DNA of 64,000 bases from Hordeum vulgare subsp. vulgare (Eukaryota > Streptophyta > Magnoliopsida > Poales > Poaceae). The stretch covers positions 508,945,225-509,009,224 of the forward strand of contig NC_058518.1 of assembly GCF_904849725.1 (NCBI RefSeq), written 5' to 3'. Position 1 is the first letter of the stretch, and each line of letters begins with the position of its first letter. Both the position numbers and the translations under genes were made by a program. The notes below the pieces were generated by a model. It worked only from the letters and a program-made list of their open reading frames with translations, was not told the origin of the DNA and did no database searches. Positions 1 through 11,538 of this stretch are shown here, in pieces.

Positions 1-40
1 TGAGCGGAAGCGTGTGAGTCTCCAATGGATCGTTCATAAC

Positions 41-945
41 TGTTTAATATATGTAAAAATTATGAAATTCTGAACAAATTTCAAAACAGCGATTTATTTT
101 TAAGTTTTGAAACACATTTGAAAAATGGAACATTTACTGATATTCCGAACAAAAAATTATAACTGCAGACATTTTCTCAATTTCTGAACAATTTTCGGCA
201 ACAGCAACATTTTTTAATATATGTAAAATTATGAAATTCTGAACAAATTTGGAAACCGTGATCATTTTTTGAATTCTTGAAAACACATTTGAAAAATGGA
301 ACATTTCATGATATTCCAAACAAAAAAAATTAACTGCGGACATTTTCTCAATTTCTGAACAATTTTCGGCAACAGCAACATTTCTCAATATATGTAAAAT
401 TAAGAAATTCTGAACAAATTTTACAACCCCAAACATTTTTTGAATTCTTGAAAACACATTTGAAAAATAGAACATTTTCTGATATTCCGAACAAAAATTT
501 ATAACTGCGGACATTTTCTCAATTTCTGAACAATTTTCGGCAACAGAAACATTTTTTAATATATGTAAAATTATGAAATTCTGAACAAATTTTGCAACCA
601 GAAACATTTTTTGAATTCTTGAATACACATTTAAAAAATGGAACATTTCCTGATATTCTGAACAAAAATTTATATCTGCGGACATTTTCTCAATTTCTGA
701 ACAATTTTCGGCAACAACAACATTTTTTAATATATGTACAAATTATGAAATTATGAACAAATTTTGCAACCGTAAACATTTTTTGAATTTTTGAAAACAC
801 ATTTTAAAAATGAAACATTTCCTGATATTCCGAACAAAAATTTATAACTGCAGACATTTTCTCAATTTCTGAACAATTTTTGGCAATGGGAACATTTTTT
901 TAATATATGTACAAATTATGAAATTCTGAATAAATTTTGAAATGG
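41..945. repeat. 171-bp tandem array, about 5.3 copies
   Basis: The landmark gaacattt (gaaacattt in the last copy) recurs at 128, 299, 470, 641 and 812, exactly 171 bp apart each time. Each unit contains four related sub-blocks opening with an acattt core, spaced about 39 to 54 bp, so it looks like a higher-order repeat of a shorter ancestor. Because 171 is divisible by three, the minus strand stays open over 183 codons with a 57-residue periodic protein. I read that frame as a by-product, not a gene. Similar AT-rich arrays occur inside Triticeae class II elements, but I cannot assign a parent. Confidence 0.85.
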
Positions 946-1223
946 ACCGGCCCATCAGACGAATCCCCGTTGATACGATTTCAGAGCTCGATTTAGACCT
1001 GGATTGCATAGTTCAGATATAATCGACCCGTATTTCGATTTGGGGGTTATTCGGTCCGACCAATACAAATTCTAAGGTTTAAATTAGACTTTTTCCATCA
1101 ATCCATCGTTAACAAGATTGACTCTGTTGGCTCCGATCTTGGATGATAAAGTCCGAAATTCAGTACAATAAAAAGCATTATTATTATGTTTTTCGTCACA
1201 GCAAGAGAGCCACGCTGCAAACA

Positions 1224-2591
1224 TCACGTCGCCGCCGCCTCCGTTCGGTGGTCGGCCGGCAGCAGGCCGCGCGACCTCATGCCGCTGCCAAAGAGGCCCG
1301 TCTGCATAACCCAGCCCTCAATCATCTCCTGCGTCGCGCGGCCGTTGTCCGCCGGCACGAGGTGCCCGGCGCCGTACACCACCACGTGCGTCAGCGCCCC
1401 CGACCGCTGCACGTACCCGGCGAGCTCCCTCCCCTCCCCTTCGCCGGTCCGCCACACGGCGCGCTCGGCGTCCTGGAACGCGCGCAGGCCGCCCCAGCGC
1501 AGCTCCTGCATCCACGCCTCCTGCGACACGACGCCGTCCCGGAGGTCGCGGATGCCCTGGTAGAGCAGCACGCGCGTGCGCCGGAGCAGCGCCTCCACCT
1601 CCGGCAGCACGCTCTTCATCACGTCCTCGTGCATCGCCGCCCCCACCGCGTCGCTGCACTCCTCCCACGTCACGTCCGGCCGCGCGCCCAGCGCCGCCTT
1701 GACCTCCGGCCGGTTGACCAACTCGCCGACGCCCGCCGACGCGTACGGCCGCTGCTTGGCCAAGTCGTAGAGCGTGGCGAGGCCCGTGACGTTCTGCAGC
1801 CGGCCGAGCACGCGGCCCCGCGCGTCCGCCGCCTCCCGCCACCGCGCGGCCTTGGTCAGCGCCACCGCCTCCGCCTGCAGCGCCGCCAGCTCCCCGCGCT
1901 GCCGCGCGTTGATGAGCCCCGTGAAGTAGGCCGAGTCCGCGTGCGTGGCGACCTGCGCGACCGGGTGCGTGAGCCCGTTCCCGATGGCCACGCCGCGGAG
2001 GTTGATCCGCTGTTTCACCGGGAGCGTCGGGTTGGCGGCGAGGATGTGCGCCCCGGCGGCCGGGACGTACTTGCCGGCGTAGCTCTCGCCGGAGAGGAAG
2101 AAGGGGCGCTTGCGGAACTCGGGCGGGCTGGCGTGGAAGAAGGACTGGAGGGCGGCGAGGATGTGCGCGGCGACGGCCGGCTGGTCCCTGGGGATGAGGG
2201 CGGGCGAGGGCGCGGCGCTGAAGCCGGTGCCGAGCGGGCTGTCGAGGAAGAGCAGCCCGAAGCGGCGGTTCCAGGAGAAGGGGTTGCGGGAGAGCGAGGC
2301 GCCGTCGGGGGCGGCGAGGTAGGGGCCGAGCTCGAAGAAGTTGCCGACGAGGCCGGAGCAGCCGGGCCCGCCCTGCAGCCAGAGGAGCAGCGGCGTGTCG
2401 GCCGGCGTGGCGGCGAGCGGGGCGCTGGCCTCGTAGAAGGCGTAGAAGAGGGAGGAGTTGGTGGACGGGTCGACGGGGAGGTACCCCGAGCTGGTCGGCA
2501 GCGCCTCCTTTGGGAACTCCACCGCCGCGGCCGAGGATGTGACGGCGACGGCGGCCGCCGCGAGGAGGGCGAGGAGGAGCGGCGGAGGCAT
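1224..2591 (-). CDS. Serine carboxypeptidase-like protein (SCPL50-like), intact, 455 aa
   Basis: Peptidase family S10 (alpha/beta hydrolase) enzyme expected to be secreted or vacuolar, acting as a carboxypeptidase or possibly an acyltransferase. It is a single uninterrupted exon of 455 residues, the usual length for plant SCPLs. Residues 1-24 form a hydrophobic signal peptide (a leucine/alanine-rich run after MPPP). [10 protein letters not shown] at 71-80 is the oxyanion-hole block. GESYAG at 168-173 holds the nucleophile Ser170. Asp349 in YQGIRD and His410 in GAGH complete the triad. The frame is open upstream of Met1, but the ATG at 2591 places the signal peptide at the N terminus, so I chose it. 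Intronless structure and the [10 protein letters not shown] segment resemble the SCPL50 type of Arabidopsis and rice. The coding region is GC-rich, typical of grass single-exon genes. Family is certain; substrate is unknown. Confidence 0.92.
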   Translation of the reverse strand: MPPPLLLALLAAAAVAVTSSAAAVEFPKEALPTSSGYLPVDPSTNSSLFYAFYEASAPLAATPADTPLLLWLQGGPGCSGLVGNFFELGPYLAAPDGASLSRNPFSWNRRFGLLFLDSPLGTGFSAAPSPALIPRDQPAVAAHILAALQSFFHASPPEFRKRPFFLSGESYAGKYVPAAGAHILAANPTLPVKQRINLRGVAIGNGLTHPVAQVATHADSAYFTGLINARQRGELAALQAEAVALTKAARWREAADARGRVLGRLQNVTGLATLYDLAKQRPYASAGVGELVNRPEVKAALGARPDVTWEECSDAVGAAMHEDVMKSVLPEVEALLRRTRVLLYQGIRDLRDGVVSQEAWMQELRWGGLRAFQDAERAVWRTGEGEGRELAGYVQRSGALTHVVVYGAGHLVPADNGRATQEMIEGWVMQTGLFGSGMRSRGLLPADHRTEAAAT

Positions 2592-2896
2592 CGATGTGGA
2601 TAGGATGATGTGCCGTGCGTGCGTGCAGAGCTCAGTGTCGAGTGTTGTGTGTTTTGTGCTGCCGCCGCCGAGTAAAGCGATGAGAGGTTTGGTTGGTGAG
2701 GCGTTCAATGTCGTCTTCAATGTGGGGCCGGTCCAGTATGTTTTTGGATGTTCGTGGGGCCCGCCGTTTGAGTGGAGCAGGACGGCAACGGTGGATGCTG
2801 CTGCCACGATCTGCTCTTTTGTTTTTTCGTTTTCGTAGGTGTGTTGCGAAGGTGCACATGCGCGAGCGCCCACGGACGCACGTTGACGCCGGGGAA

Positions 2897-2902
2897 CACG
2901 TG
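2897..2902 (-). promoter_or_regulatory. G-box CACGTG upstream of the SCPL gene
   Basis: A palindromic CACGTG, followed by AC, lies about 306 bp upstream of the SCPL start codon. G-boxes bind plant bZIP and bHLH factors (ABRE/light response). Position is compatible with the promoter, but there is no functional proof and no clear TATA box was seen between it and the gene. Confidence 0.35.
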
Positions 2903-2968
2903 ACGGCGACGGGACGGGGATGTAACCGATGACTGTAATTTATGCGTAAGCGATGCCTACGGATCAAT

Positions 2969-3120
2969 GTTTTAAATAGCGGGCTATGGCAAATACCGGC
3001 AGGCTGAAAATCAGCTATAGCGGAGCTATATCGGGCTATAGCGGCATATTCGTACGTGATACCATTTAGCGGCACCCTACTGAAAAGGCTATAACGGGGC
3101 TATAGCCGGCTATTTAAAAC
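2969..3120. mobile_element. Short foldback (MITE-like) element, 152 bp
   Basis: Ends are 18-bp inverted repeats with one mismatch: gttttaaatagcgggcta at 2969-2986 and its near complement at 3103-3120. The interior repeats ctatagcg motifs in both orientations. No clear target duplication was found, so the superfamily stays open. Confidence 0.6.
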
Positions 3121-4798
3121 TATGCTACAGATTAGCTTCCGGTCTCTTGAGTGTCTCGTAATTGTTCATTATTATTTTTCGAATGGATTCAGTGATGGCT
3201 TTGGTTGTAAAAAAAAACCTAAATACTGGCTCAAATCTGAAATCTCATCTACCAAGGTGAATTGTGAATGGATGACACTAGTTTAAACTAACCAATGAAA
3301 TATTTCTCACATACTATGCAATTTCCAAGGCAATAAATGTATCATCCTTTCTTTTATTGGACTTGCATGGTGAATGTAGAAAACGATACATTCATAGCCA
3401 TTCATCTTCTTTTTTTAAACTCTATGAATTAAATATGGTGTGAAACTCAAAGCACTTTAACTCACTTAGACTTAAAATGAGTCTAATATAATGGAAATCA
3501 AAAAAAATTGAGATGAACCCTATAAACCGGAAAAGAGGGAGTAGGCCGAGCTCCATGGGGCATCCATTTGCAAAATTCAAAATTCATATTTTTAAGTTTC
3601 ATTTCTTAAATTTGAAAATATATAATATACATCCAGGCATAATCTATACGTGTGTAAATTTTTAGAATAAAATGCATCGACCTGGCGATCGTACAAAAAA
3701 ATCATATCACCACGGGAATTTTAACATATTTTATTCTTATTCTTTGCACACATATACTTTAAATCCTTGTAAATTTTCTTATTACTTTTCTGAAAAAAAA
3801 AAAAAATATTTTCAGGCTCCGCGGAGACCCGTCACCATAATGCCCCACGCAGACCACAAACACTATATTATGAAGAGAAACAATTTACTGATATGTTGCA
3901 CTCACGAAACATTGATATGTTGCACTCACGAAACATTTGGGTTAACGGGTATTTGTATACAAATACGAGTAGATACCACACTCCATGGTCCATAGTAACT
4001 GCGTTGATCTTTTCAAGTTCAATGTGGAGCAAGGGCGCATGATTCACCCTGCTGACCTGGAAGAAAACACAAGTTAAATTCAAACAAATCCAAAAAGGAC
4101 TTAATTATTACCCAAAAGCATTGACATGATAAAAAAAATGGGAATATGATAAATTGGTTTCTTTTTTGTGATCTAGAATATGGCTACTTCACCGGCAGCT
4201 TTTTTTTCTGAGGCCTACTTCACCGGCACATAAGATTACTTTGAACGGTGTGTTTGCAATAAACGCACAAGCAGCCCATGGACAAGGCTGGGCTCAGGCC
4301 TTAGTTTTTAGCCCATATGACGGGCCCCAATCCTAAAAAGCCCAGGGGATGTCATTATTACGACTTTGCAGAAAAATATGTATATAATTTATTTATCATT
4401 TATGAATAAAAAATAGTTGTTTTTGTATTTCAGGCCAAGTTCGAAGCCACGGGTTTTAACCCGTCCCGAAAGCCAGAAAACACCTAGATGAGACTTTTTT
4501 TGGGGATTTTCCAACTTAAATAGGTACATTTAATCATTTTTAATCATGAAATTGATTTATTTATGTTTTAGGAATACAGAATAGTTGTTTTCTGTACTAT
4601 CACACTGGGTTTTAGGCTAAGTTTCCTGCCCGTAGCCTGGCCTAAAAGCCCGAAAAACACCCGGGAGGAGTCAGTTTTCTGGATTTTCCCAAAAGTATGT
4701 ATCATATTATTATTATTTTAATCATGAAAATGATTTATTTATTATTTTCAAACATGGAAATTTTCTATTAGGTTTGCCAACTTGTGGTTCTTATTTTA
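3121..4798. other. AT-rich intergenic DNA with a degenerate repeat
   Basis: No gene recognised. From about 4320 to 4770 an imperfect repeat of roughly 180-190 bp recurs. It is marked by a run of Cs and Gs ending in cccg...aaaacacc, followed by an AT-rich arm with atgaaa(t/a)tgatttattta at about 4545 and 4724. It may be the remnant of an unidentified transposon. Confidence 0.5.
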
Positions 4799-4958
4799 TA
4801 CTCCCTTCGTTTTTAATATAAGTTTTTTTAAAGATTCCACTACAGACTACATACAAATGTGTATAGACATACTTTAAAGTGTAGATTCACTCATTTTGTT
4901 TCGTATGTAGTCTATAGTAAAATATCTAAAAAAATTATATTTAGGAACAGATGGAGTA
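4799..4958. mobile_element. Stowaway-type MITE (160 bp)
   Basis: Starts TACTCCCTTCGT and ends GATGGAGTA. The interior carries the shared core cattttg(t/c)ttcgtatgtagtc and its inverted partner. Terminal TA is the target duplication. Tc1/Mariner-type, non-coding. Confidence 0.85.
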
Positions 4959-5298
4959 GAACTAACCTTTGTCAAATTAAAGCCAAACAGCCCTTAATTT
5001 GCAAACACTTGACTATTCACCTTCTTTTTTATATGCTCAGAGAAACAAAATAAAGCCTGATAGAAGAACATGTCAAGGATGAGTTACAACGCAGAGAAAT
5101 CCTATATACCTAAATATTTTATCCTTTCTATCTAAATTATTTTAACATGCACATATATCACCTCATCACCTTACTAATTTCTCTTAACATGCATTCAGAA
5201 TTGCTATTTACATCTCTCTTAGTATGCACATACCTCAACTTAAATCATTCAACATGCATAAGAAATAGTACTTATGTTCTACATATATTTACAACTTA

Positions 5299-5466
5299 TA
5301 CTTCCTGTGTTCCTAAATACATTTCCTTTTAGATATTTGAATATGAACTAAATAAGGATGAATATAGACATATTTAGACTGTAGAATCACTCATTTTGCT
5401 CCATATATAGTCTATTGTCTATATTAGAATCTCTAAAAAGACTTATGTTTAAGAACGGAGGGAGCA
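5299..5466. mobile_element. Stowaway-type MITE, diverged (168 bp)
   Basis: Ends tacttcctgtgttcc and gaacggagggagca form the usual inverted pair. The core cactcattttgctccatat is typical of the same family as the copy at 4799. Confidence 0.75.
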
Positions 5467-5682
5467 ATAATCAAATACAATATGTTATATCAATTTCAAT
5501 TTTTACTTAAATTTCATCGAAAAGAATTGCAATGAATTCTTGCATCAGCGTGCGGGGTATCATCTTTTTTTCTTCTAAACACAATACAAACGCAAGCACT
5601 CATATACACACATATCATCTTAAGATTTATGAAGTCACTGTAGGCACGTCGTCGACGGGAACGTCTATCATCTAGTATGTAA

Positions 5683-6074
5683 AAGCATCTTCAGCCACAA
5701 CTTGCAAATCCGGACCCTCAAATGCCCGCGGAGGCATCCGGTTAGTGACCGGACGTGTCCCTATTTGTCCGTCTGCGCAGCCACACTCCTTATTTTCTTC
5801 CTCATATGTTCGGCCACTTGCGCGTGATTGGTGAATAGGAAGAAATAGAAAGAAAAGAACGAATAAAGAAAAACAAGATGGTCCGGGATGGGGTTGCGTT
5901 CTATGTGACAGACTGACCAGGCACGTCCGGGTGCGTCCATGAGCCCTCATCTCTTTCCCATATTTGAGATAGATATGAGGGTTCGCGGACAACCCGGGCA
6001 TATAAGTACGATACGAGGGGTCCGACTCGGTCCATTTTTTTTCTTCTCTCTCCTGTCCGGTCACTGATCGGGCG
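5683..6074. mobile_element. Left part of a Harbinger-like MITE split by the gypsy element
   Basis: Begins aagcatcttcagcc right after TAA (5680-5682). The matching end ggctatagatgctc followed by TAA lies at 24680-24696, beyond the LTR retrotransposon. Joined across the 5-bp GGGCG duplication the MITE is about 440 bp. TAA target duplication and the AGCATCT terminus fit PIF/Harbinger. Confidence 0.75.
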
Positions 6075-7152
6075 TGTCGGGAGGATAACCCCTGGGTAGG
6101 CACATCGAGCCTGTTCCTTCATTCCTGACCCAATGGGCATGAAGGCGCAGATATTCTCAAGGCCCAAGTCTTCTGACCGGCTACGCATCCCCTGCCGGCT
6201 GGAAGACGAGGCGGCCACCTTTCTGGCCAGCCAGGCAACCCCTGCCGGCTAGAATCCAGGCGGCCTCCCCTTCGGACCCAGCCTGGTCCCGCCAGCCGGA
6301 CTAAGGAGGAGGCGACCACCCTCAAGCCGGCTGACCAAGCAGGCTAGCCGGCCGAGAATCACCAGTCACATCAGATCATAGGTCAGGAAAGGACCTCACG
6401 ATTAAAGGTAGCTACGCGTCAGCAAAGGTACTGAATGAGGGCGCCCGGCAGGTACGAGCGTCGGCGGCCACGCCGCTGACCAACCCCGGCTCTGATCCAT
6501 CACCTAGCCTGATGTCGGACCGTCACACTCCCACTCCATTACTGCACTCGTGTGGGGAACAGTGGAGGCGGTCGTACTGCGTGCCCATGAAGAATCTCAC
6601 GGGGCGACGCTCGACGTACAGCGCGTGCTCAGCGTCAACCTTACGCGGGAGCCCCATTGGCCAGCCGGCGGGTCCCACAGCAATCGAGATCATGCAGCCG
6701 CCGGGCCCCTCATCGACAAGACAAGACCCTTGTGGGCCCCTGGCCAGCCGGCGAAGCAGCCAGCTGGGTCCCACGCATGTACCCTTTATCCATATTGTAG
6801 GTCGATGGGTTCGTCTATAAAACCCCCCGGCCGCCCACCATGCAAGGGGGCCGATCACTTGCCAGTCATTCAACACTACACACTCACCAATCAACAGAGA
6901 GCGAGGTAGAGACGAGCCAGCTGCTCCCCTCTTCCTCCTCCCAACACAGCTCCAGGAGTAACATTGTACTCTGTTCCCATACATCAAACACACAAGCAGG
7001 ATTAGGGGTATTATCTCTACGGAGAGCCCTGAACCTGGGTACATCGTGCGTCCCAGGCGTGTACCAACCTCGTTCCCAGCGCCCACCTTTGTCCCTTCGG
7101 TTCTCACCGACTTTAGCCTACCTATGGCATATGTTGTGAGTATTCACCGACA
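6075..7152 (+). repeat. 5' LTR of the Tat-lineage element
   Basis: 1078 bp, TG...CA ends. Nearly the same as the 3' LTR, with a visible indel near 6428-6452 and scattered substitutions. It contains the promoter of the element. Confidence 0.95.
6816..6822 (+). promoter_or_regulatory. TATA box in the 5' LTR
   Basis: TATAAAA followed by a C-rich stretch; the same motif sits at 24301-24307 in the 3' LTR. It marks the U3/R region of the LTR promoter. Confidence 0.7.
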
Positions 7153-7154
7153 TT

Positions 7155-7172
7155 TGGCGCCCACCGTGGGGC
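7155..7172 (+). other. Primer-binding site of the gypsy element
   Basis: tggcgcccaccgtggggc lies two bases after the 5' LTR, where minus-strand synthesis is primed by a tRNA. This sequence is common in RIRE2-type grass elements. I did not determine the tRNA. Confidence 0.7.
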
Positions 7173-7195
7173 CGAACGCGGCATCGGCTGGCTTT

Positions 7196-9424
7196 ATGCG
7201 CTGGGCGGGGCCCCGCACCTACACCACCGGATGCATCGCGTCCGGATCAGTTTGCATGCCCGTGGAGCTCGCTTTCGACGAGGCGACGCCCATGATGATC
7301 GACGTCCCCGTCCGCCATGCGGATTCGGACGAAGATTCTGATGATGAGGCGCTTCCTAGCGTCGTCGTCGCTGCTATGGAGAACCTCAGCGTTCTCTTTA
7401 GCGACCTTCGCCTCAACGACGGCCCACGCTACTTCGACGAGGACTACGACGTTGAGGCGCTCTGCGCCAGCTTCAGCAGGCTCCCTATCGCTGAGACGCT
7501 TTCCCACGACGTTTACCCCAGTAACGTCCTCATCTTCGACGGCCCTCCACCGTCGGTGGGGTTCTTCACCCCATACCACGTCGCTGCCGTCTCCAACGCC
7601 GTGGACGTGATGGTTATCGGCGCCGGCACCAGCACGGCTCCCGACAAGGCCTCCGCAGGCGCTGGCGAGCCCGCTGCGGCCGCCGCCGACACTCTTCGGG
7701 ATGCCATCGCCGGCCTGAAGACACCGGTCACCGCTTCCACCGACCCTGCAGACGCTCGGGCCTCACTGGAGGAGGCTCGTAAGCGTATCTTGGAGGAGGG
7801 CATTGCCATGGCCTCGGCAAAACGTCGGTTGGAGGCTACACATCGTGAGTATAACTCCGCATACGGTCTTACTCCGATTTCCGAGGCCCCCAGCCGGCTT
7901 GGAATGGTCCGCAGCCGCGGACGGTTCGTCGCCGAGGTTCTAGGCGGGGACCTGCCCACCTACGACACTCCTGCGGCCAACATGCGGGCAGCGCAGGCGG
8001 CCATGAAGGAGATGGCAAGCCTGGAAGGCGAGGAGCGCGCCTTCCAGGAGAAGCGTGTCAAGGATCTCCTTGACGCCGCTACCCAGCAGCACGCTCGGTT
8101 CGACCCCGGCGAGGCTCATTCAGAGACCCCGGGACCGAACTCAGGGGCTCGCTGCAACCCTAGCGGCCAGCACCACGCCGAAGGATCTTCCTCGCATCGC
8201 CCTTCCGGCTGGAGGGGCGAGGGAAGCCAAGGTCGGCGCTCGCAGCACCAGAGCAAGAACACTTCAGGCTTACGTCGCGGAGGTGACGAGGGCGACTCGG
8301 AGTACGGGGATCTTCCCCTGCGAAGAACTCACGCATCCGGCTCCCGAGGAGCCTCCCCTCTCGCCACCGGGGCTGGCGACCCCGCCTCCCAGGACGAGCG
8401 GGACGCCCGCCGGCGTATCATCGCCCTGGCCCACTCGGCCCTCCTAGAGGAAGACGGACCCGTCGGTTCGGCTTGCTTCGGCCCCCGGATCCGAGGGGAG
8501 CCGTTCCCCCGAGGTTTCACCCTACCTCGGGATACGCCAAAATACAACGGCACGGCCAAGCCAGAGGACTGGATGATCGACTACACCACGGCCGTAGGCA
8601 TCGCTAGGGGCAACAAGCGCGTAGCGGTTCACTACGTGCCACTCATGCCGGCCGGCTCGGCCCGGACTTGGCTTAACAGCCTCCCGGCCGGCAGCGTCAA
8701 CTCCTGGGTGGACTTCGAGGAGGCGTTCGTTCGCAACTTCACCGGCACCTACAAGCTCCCTGGCCGGCCCCGCGAGCTGGCCATGTGCGTCCAGAAGGCC
8801 AACGAACCCCTCCGCGACTACGTCACCCGGTGGACCGAGCTCAGCAACTCCTGTGAGGGAGTGCATGAGGTACAAGCCATACAATATTTCATCGACGGAT
8901 GCCGAGACGGCACCGTCCACAAGCACAAGCTCATGTGCGCCGAGCCCACCTCCTTGGAGGTGCTCATGGCCAAGGCGGACAAGTACGCCACGGCCGACTC
9001 CGCAATGCGCATCAAGGTGACCGCCTCGGACAAGGTTGTGCCTGCGCCGGCTACTCCCAAGCCGGCTGGGGACAACCGAGGCGGCCAGAACAACTACAAG
9101 CGCAAGGCGGATCAGATGGCCAACAACAAGCTAGTGGCCAACGTGGAGGGCGAGGCGTCGGCTTCCCAAGCCGGCCCTCCACGAAAGCGTCGCACTCAGG
9201 GCAACCCCAACTGGCTGCCCAGGCAGTCTCTCGAGCAGCTGCTCGACGCCCCCTGCAAGATACATTCTGGGGCGACGCCGTCTACCCATACCCTTCGGCA
9301 GTGCAGCATCGCACGCCGGCTATCACAAGGGGAGGGCCTGCCGGCTCCTCCGGGCGCGCAGGCGGCTCCCCATCACGCTCTGCTTCCGCCGCCGCCGCCT
9401 CGCGACGACGGCCCACACCCCTGA
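7196..9424 (+). CDS. Gag polyprotein of the Tat-lineage element
   Basis: The capsid precursor is open for about 740 residues. The start is uncertain: the frame runs in from the LTR, and ATGs at 7196 and 7256 are both plausible. The first half is acidic and low in complexity. The second half, from about 8505 to 9010, holds the Retrotrans_gag region (FPRGFTLPRDTPKYNG, then TWLNSLPAGS and YFIDGCRDG), where the capsid core is expected. The end (LLDAPCKIHSGATPSTHTLRQC) is the segment before the protease. The frame is lost just after 9424, and protease resumes in another frame. Belongs with the pol fragments downstream as part of one broken element. Confidence 0.85.
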   Translation: MRWAGPRTYTTGCIASGSVCMPVELAFDEATPMMIDVPVRHADSDEDSDDEALPSVVVAAMENLSVLFSDLRLNDGPRYFDEDYDVEALCASFSRLPIAETLSHDVYPSNVLIFDGPPPSVGFFTPYHVAAVSNAVDVMVIGAGTSTAPDKASAGAGEPAAAAADTLRDAIAGLKTPVTASTDPADARASLEEARKRILEEGIAMASAKRRLEATHREYNSAYGLTPISEAPSRLGMVRSRGRFVAEVLGGDLPTYDTPAANMRAAQAAMKEMASLEGEERAFQEKRVKDLLDAATQQHARFDPGEAHSETPGPNSGARCNPSGQHHAEGSSSHRPSGWRGEGSQGRRSQHQSKNTSGLRRGGDEGDSEYGDLPLRRTHASGSRGASPLATGAGDPASQDERDARRRIIALAHSALLEEDGPVGSACFGPRIRGEPFPRGFTLPRDTPKYNGTAKPEDWMIDYTTAVGIARGNKRVAVHYVPLMPAGSARTWLNSLPAGSVNSWVDFEEAFVRNFTGTYKLPGRPRELAMCVQKANEPLRDYVTRWTELSNSCEGVHEVQAIQYFIDGCRDGTVHKHKLMCAEPTSLEVLMAKADKYATADSAMRIKVTASDKVVPAPATPKPAGDNRGGQNNYKRKADQMANNKLVANVEGEASASQAGPPRKRRTQGNPNWLPRQSLEQLLDAPCKIHSGATPSTHTLRQCSIARRLSQGEGLPAPPGAQAAPHHALLPPPPPRDDGPHP

Positions 9425-9454
9425 CGACTACCCGCATCAAGACGATTCTCCCGG

Positions 9455-10045
9455 GTGCTGGTCGATGGCGGCAGCAGCATCAACATCCTCTACCTCGACA
9501 CTCTCCGTAAGCTCGGGCTCAAGGAGACGGACGTCCTGCCAACCAACACTGTCTTCCATGGTATCGTGCCCGGGCAGTCATGCTCGCCCATCGGCAAGAT
9601 ACAGCTGGACGTCCTCTTCGGCGAGAAGGCCCACTTCCGCCAAGAGTCCATATGGTTTGAGGTGGTGGACCTCAGCAGCCCGTATCACGCGCTGCTGGGG
9701 AGACCGGCTCTGGCCAAGTTCATGGCTATTCCGCACTACGCCTACCTAAAGATGAGGGTGTCGGGTCCCAAGGGCATCATCACTATTGTTGGCGACTACA
9801 AGAAGTCGCTCGAGTGCGCCCAAGATAGCAGCTGCCTCGCCGACGCCTTGGTGATTGCCGAGGACAAGCGGCAGATCGACCGGCTCGTGGCCCAGGCTAC
9901 CGAGCAGCCGGCGATTCCTTCTCCTCCGTCCCAATCGGCCGGCGAGGGCTCTTTCAAGCCGGCTAAAGAGACCAAGCAGGTCCCACTCGACCCTGCCAAC
10001 CCAAAGCAGTGCATTACCATCGGGGCCGGCCTCAGCCCCAAATAG
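9455..10045 (+). pseudogene. Protease region of pol (retropepsin-like), broken
   Basis: A retroviral-type aspartic protease domain begins with LVDGGSSINILY; the catalytic Asp is followed by GGSS rather than the textbook TG/SG, which is usual for this lineage. HALLGRPALAKFMAIPHYAYLKM is the second conserved segment. The frame ends at TAG 10043-10045, where relatives continue into EGELVDFLRDNRDIFAW. One base appears lost near 10095-10100, shifting the frame again before reverse transcriptase. Confidence 0.8.
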
Positions 10046-10092
10046 GAAGGCGAGCTCGTCGACTTCCTTCGTGACAATCGGGACATCTTTGC

Positions 10093-11538
10093 ATGGTCCC
10101 CAAGGACATGCCGGGTGTTCTGAGGAAGTACGCCGAGCACAAACTTCACATGCGACCGGATGCAAAGCCGGTGAAACAACCTTTGTGCCGCTTCGCCGAG
10201 GGGAAGCGGCGCACAATCGGAGAAGAGATCACCCGGCTCCATGCAGCCGGCTTCATCATGGAGGTTTTCCACCCGGACTGGCTGGCGAACCCACTCCTGG
10301 TGCTGAAGAAGAACAACACATGACGAATGTGCATCGACTACACTAGCCTGAATAAGGCCTGTCCGAAAGACCCTTTCGCGTTGCCCAGGATAGATCAAGT
10401 GATCGACTCCACTGCAGACTGCGAACTGCTGTCATTTCTGGATGCTTATTCAGGCTACCATCAAATCAAGCTGGATCCAGCTGATCGCCTGAAGACCTCC
10501 TTCATCACGCCCTTCGAGGCCTACTGCTACACCACCATGACGTTCGGTCTGAAGAACACAAGTGCGACATTCCAACGCTGCATGCAGCAGTGCCTACTGC
10601 CACAGATTGGCAGAAACATCCACATCTATGTGGATGACGTCGTCGTCAAGACGAAGCAGCACTTCAGCCTCCTCGACGACCTGCGAGAGACATTCGCCAA
10701 TCTGCGCGAATACAAGATCCGGCTCAACCCGGAGAAGTGCGTCTTCGGGGTCCCAGGCGGCAAACTCTTGGGGTTCTTCGTATCCTCCCGCGGCATCGAA
10801 GCGAACCCTGAGAAGATAAACACCATCGAGCGGATGGTGCGGCCGGCTCGGATCCTCGACGTCCAGAAATTCGCCGGCTGCTTGGCGTCCCTCAGCCGGT
10901 TCGTCAGCCGGCTTGGCGAGAAGGCCCTTCCACTCTACCAGCTCATGAAGAAGACGACGAAGTTTGAGTGGAACGACTAGGCGGATGAAGCCTTACGCGA
11001 CCTCAAGCGAGTAATCTCGAGCCTGCCAATCTTGGCAGCCCCATCTGAAAGGGAACCCATACTCATATACATCGCGGCGACCACTCGCGTGGTGAGCGTA
11101 GTGTTGGTAGTTTAGCGCAAAGAGGAAGGCAAGGCCCTGCCAGTGCAGCGCCCTGTCAACTATCTTAGTGAGGTCTTGTCCGCCTCTAAGCAGAACTACC
11201 CTCATTATCAAAAAATGTGTTATGGTGTTTACCTTGCTGCAAAGAAATTAAAACAATATTTCCAAGAGCATGCCATCACTGTGGTGAGCACGACTCCTCT
11301 CTCAGAGATCATGGGCAACCGTGATGCCGTGGGCAGAATTGCCAAATGGTCCATCGCCATGGCGGACCATGACATTCGGTACGAGCCTCGCACCGCCATC
11401 AAATCACAGGTGGTAGCCGACTTCTTAGTCGACTGGGCCGAGACCAAGTTCGAGCCACCGCCTCTAGACTCCACGCATTGGCGATGCACTTCGACGGCTC
11501 GAAGATGCGGACAGGACTGGGAGCCGACATCATCTTGA
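10093..11538 (+). pseudogene. Reverse transcriptase and RNase H region of pol, broken
   Basis: Reverse transcriptase copies the element RNA. It shows RMCIDYTSLNKACPKDPF, the FLDAYSGYHQIKL block, and the catalytic YVDD at about 10627-10638, followed by GFFVSSRGIEANPEKI. Nonsense codons lie at 10321 (a Trp codon in relatives), 10978 (Trp) and 11113. The frame then gives the retroviral-type RNase H and connector region (RPVNYLSEVLSASKQNYP, and MADHDIRYEPRTAIKSQVVADFLVDW). A single-base loss near 11479 moves the next domain into another frame. All key motifs are still legible, so decay is recent or slow. Confidence 0.88.

Noticed and set aside
134..685. Minus-strand 183-residue frame with 57-residue repeats
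   Set aside because: It arises because the 171-bp DNA repeat is a multiple of three; composition is AT-driven and the array extends beyond the frame.
1143..2603. 486-codon plus-strand frame opposite the carboxypeptidase
   Set aside because: Arg/Ala/Gly-rich shadow of a GC-rich gene; the minus strand has all catalytic motifs.
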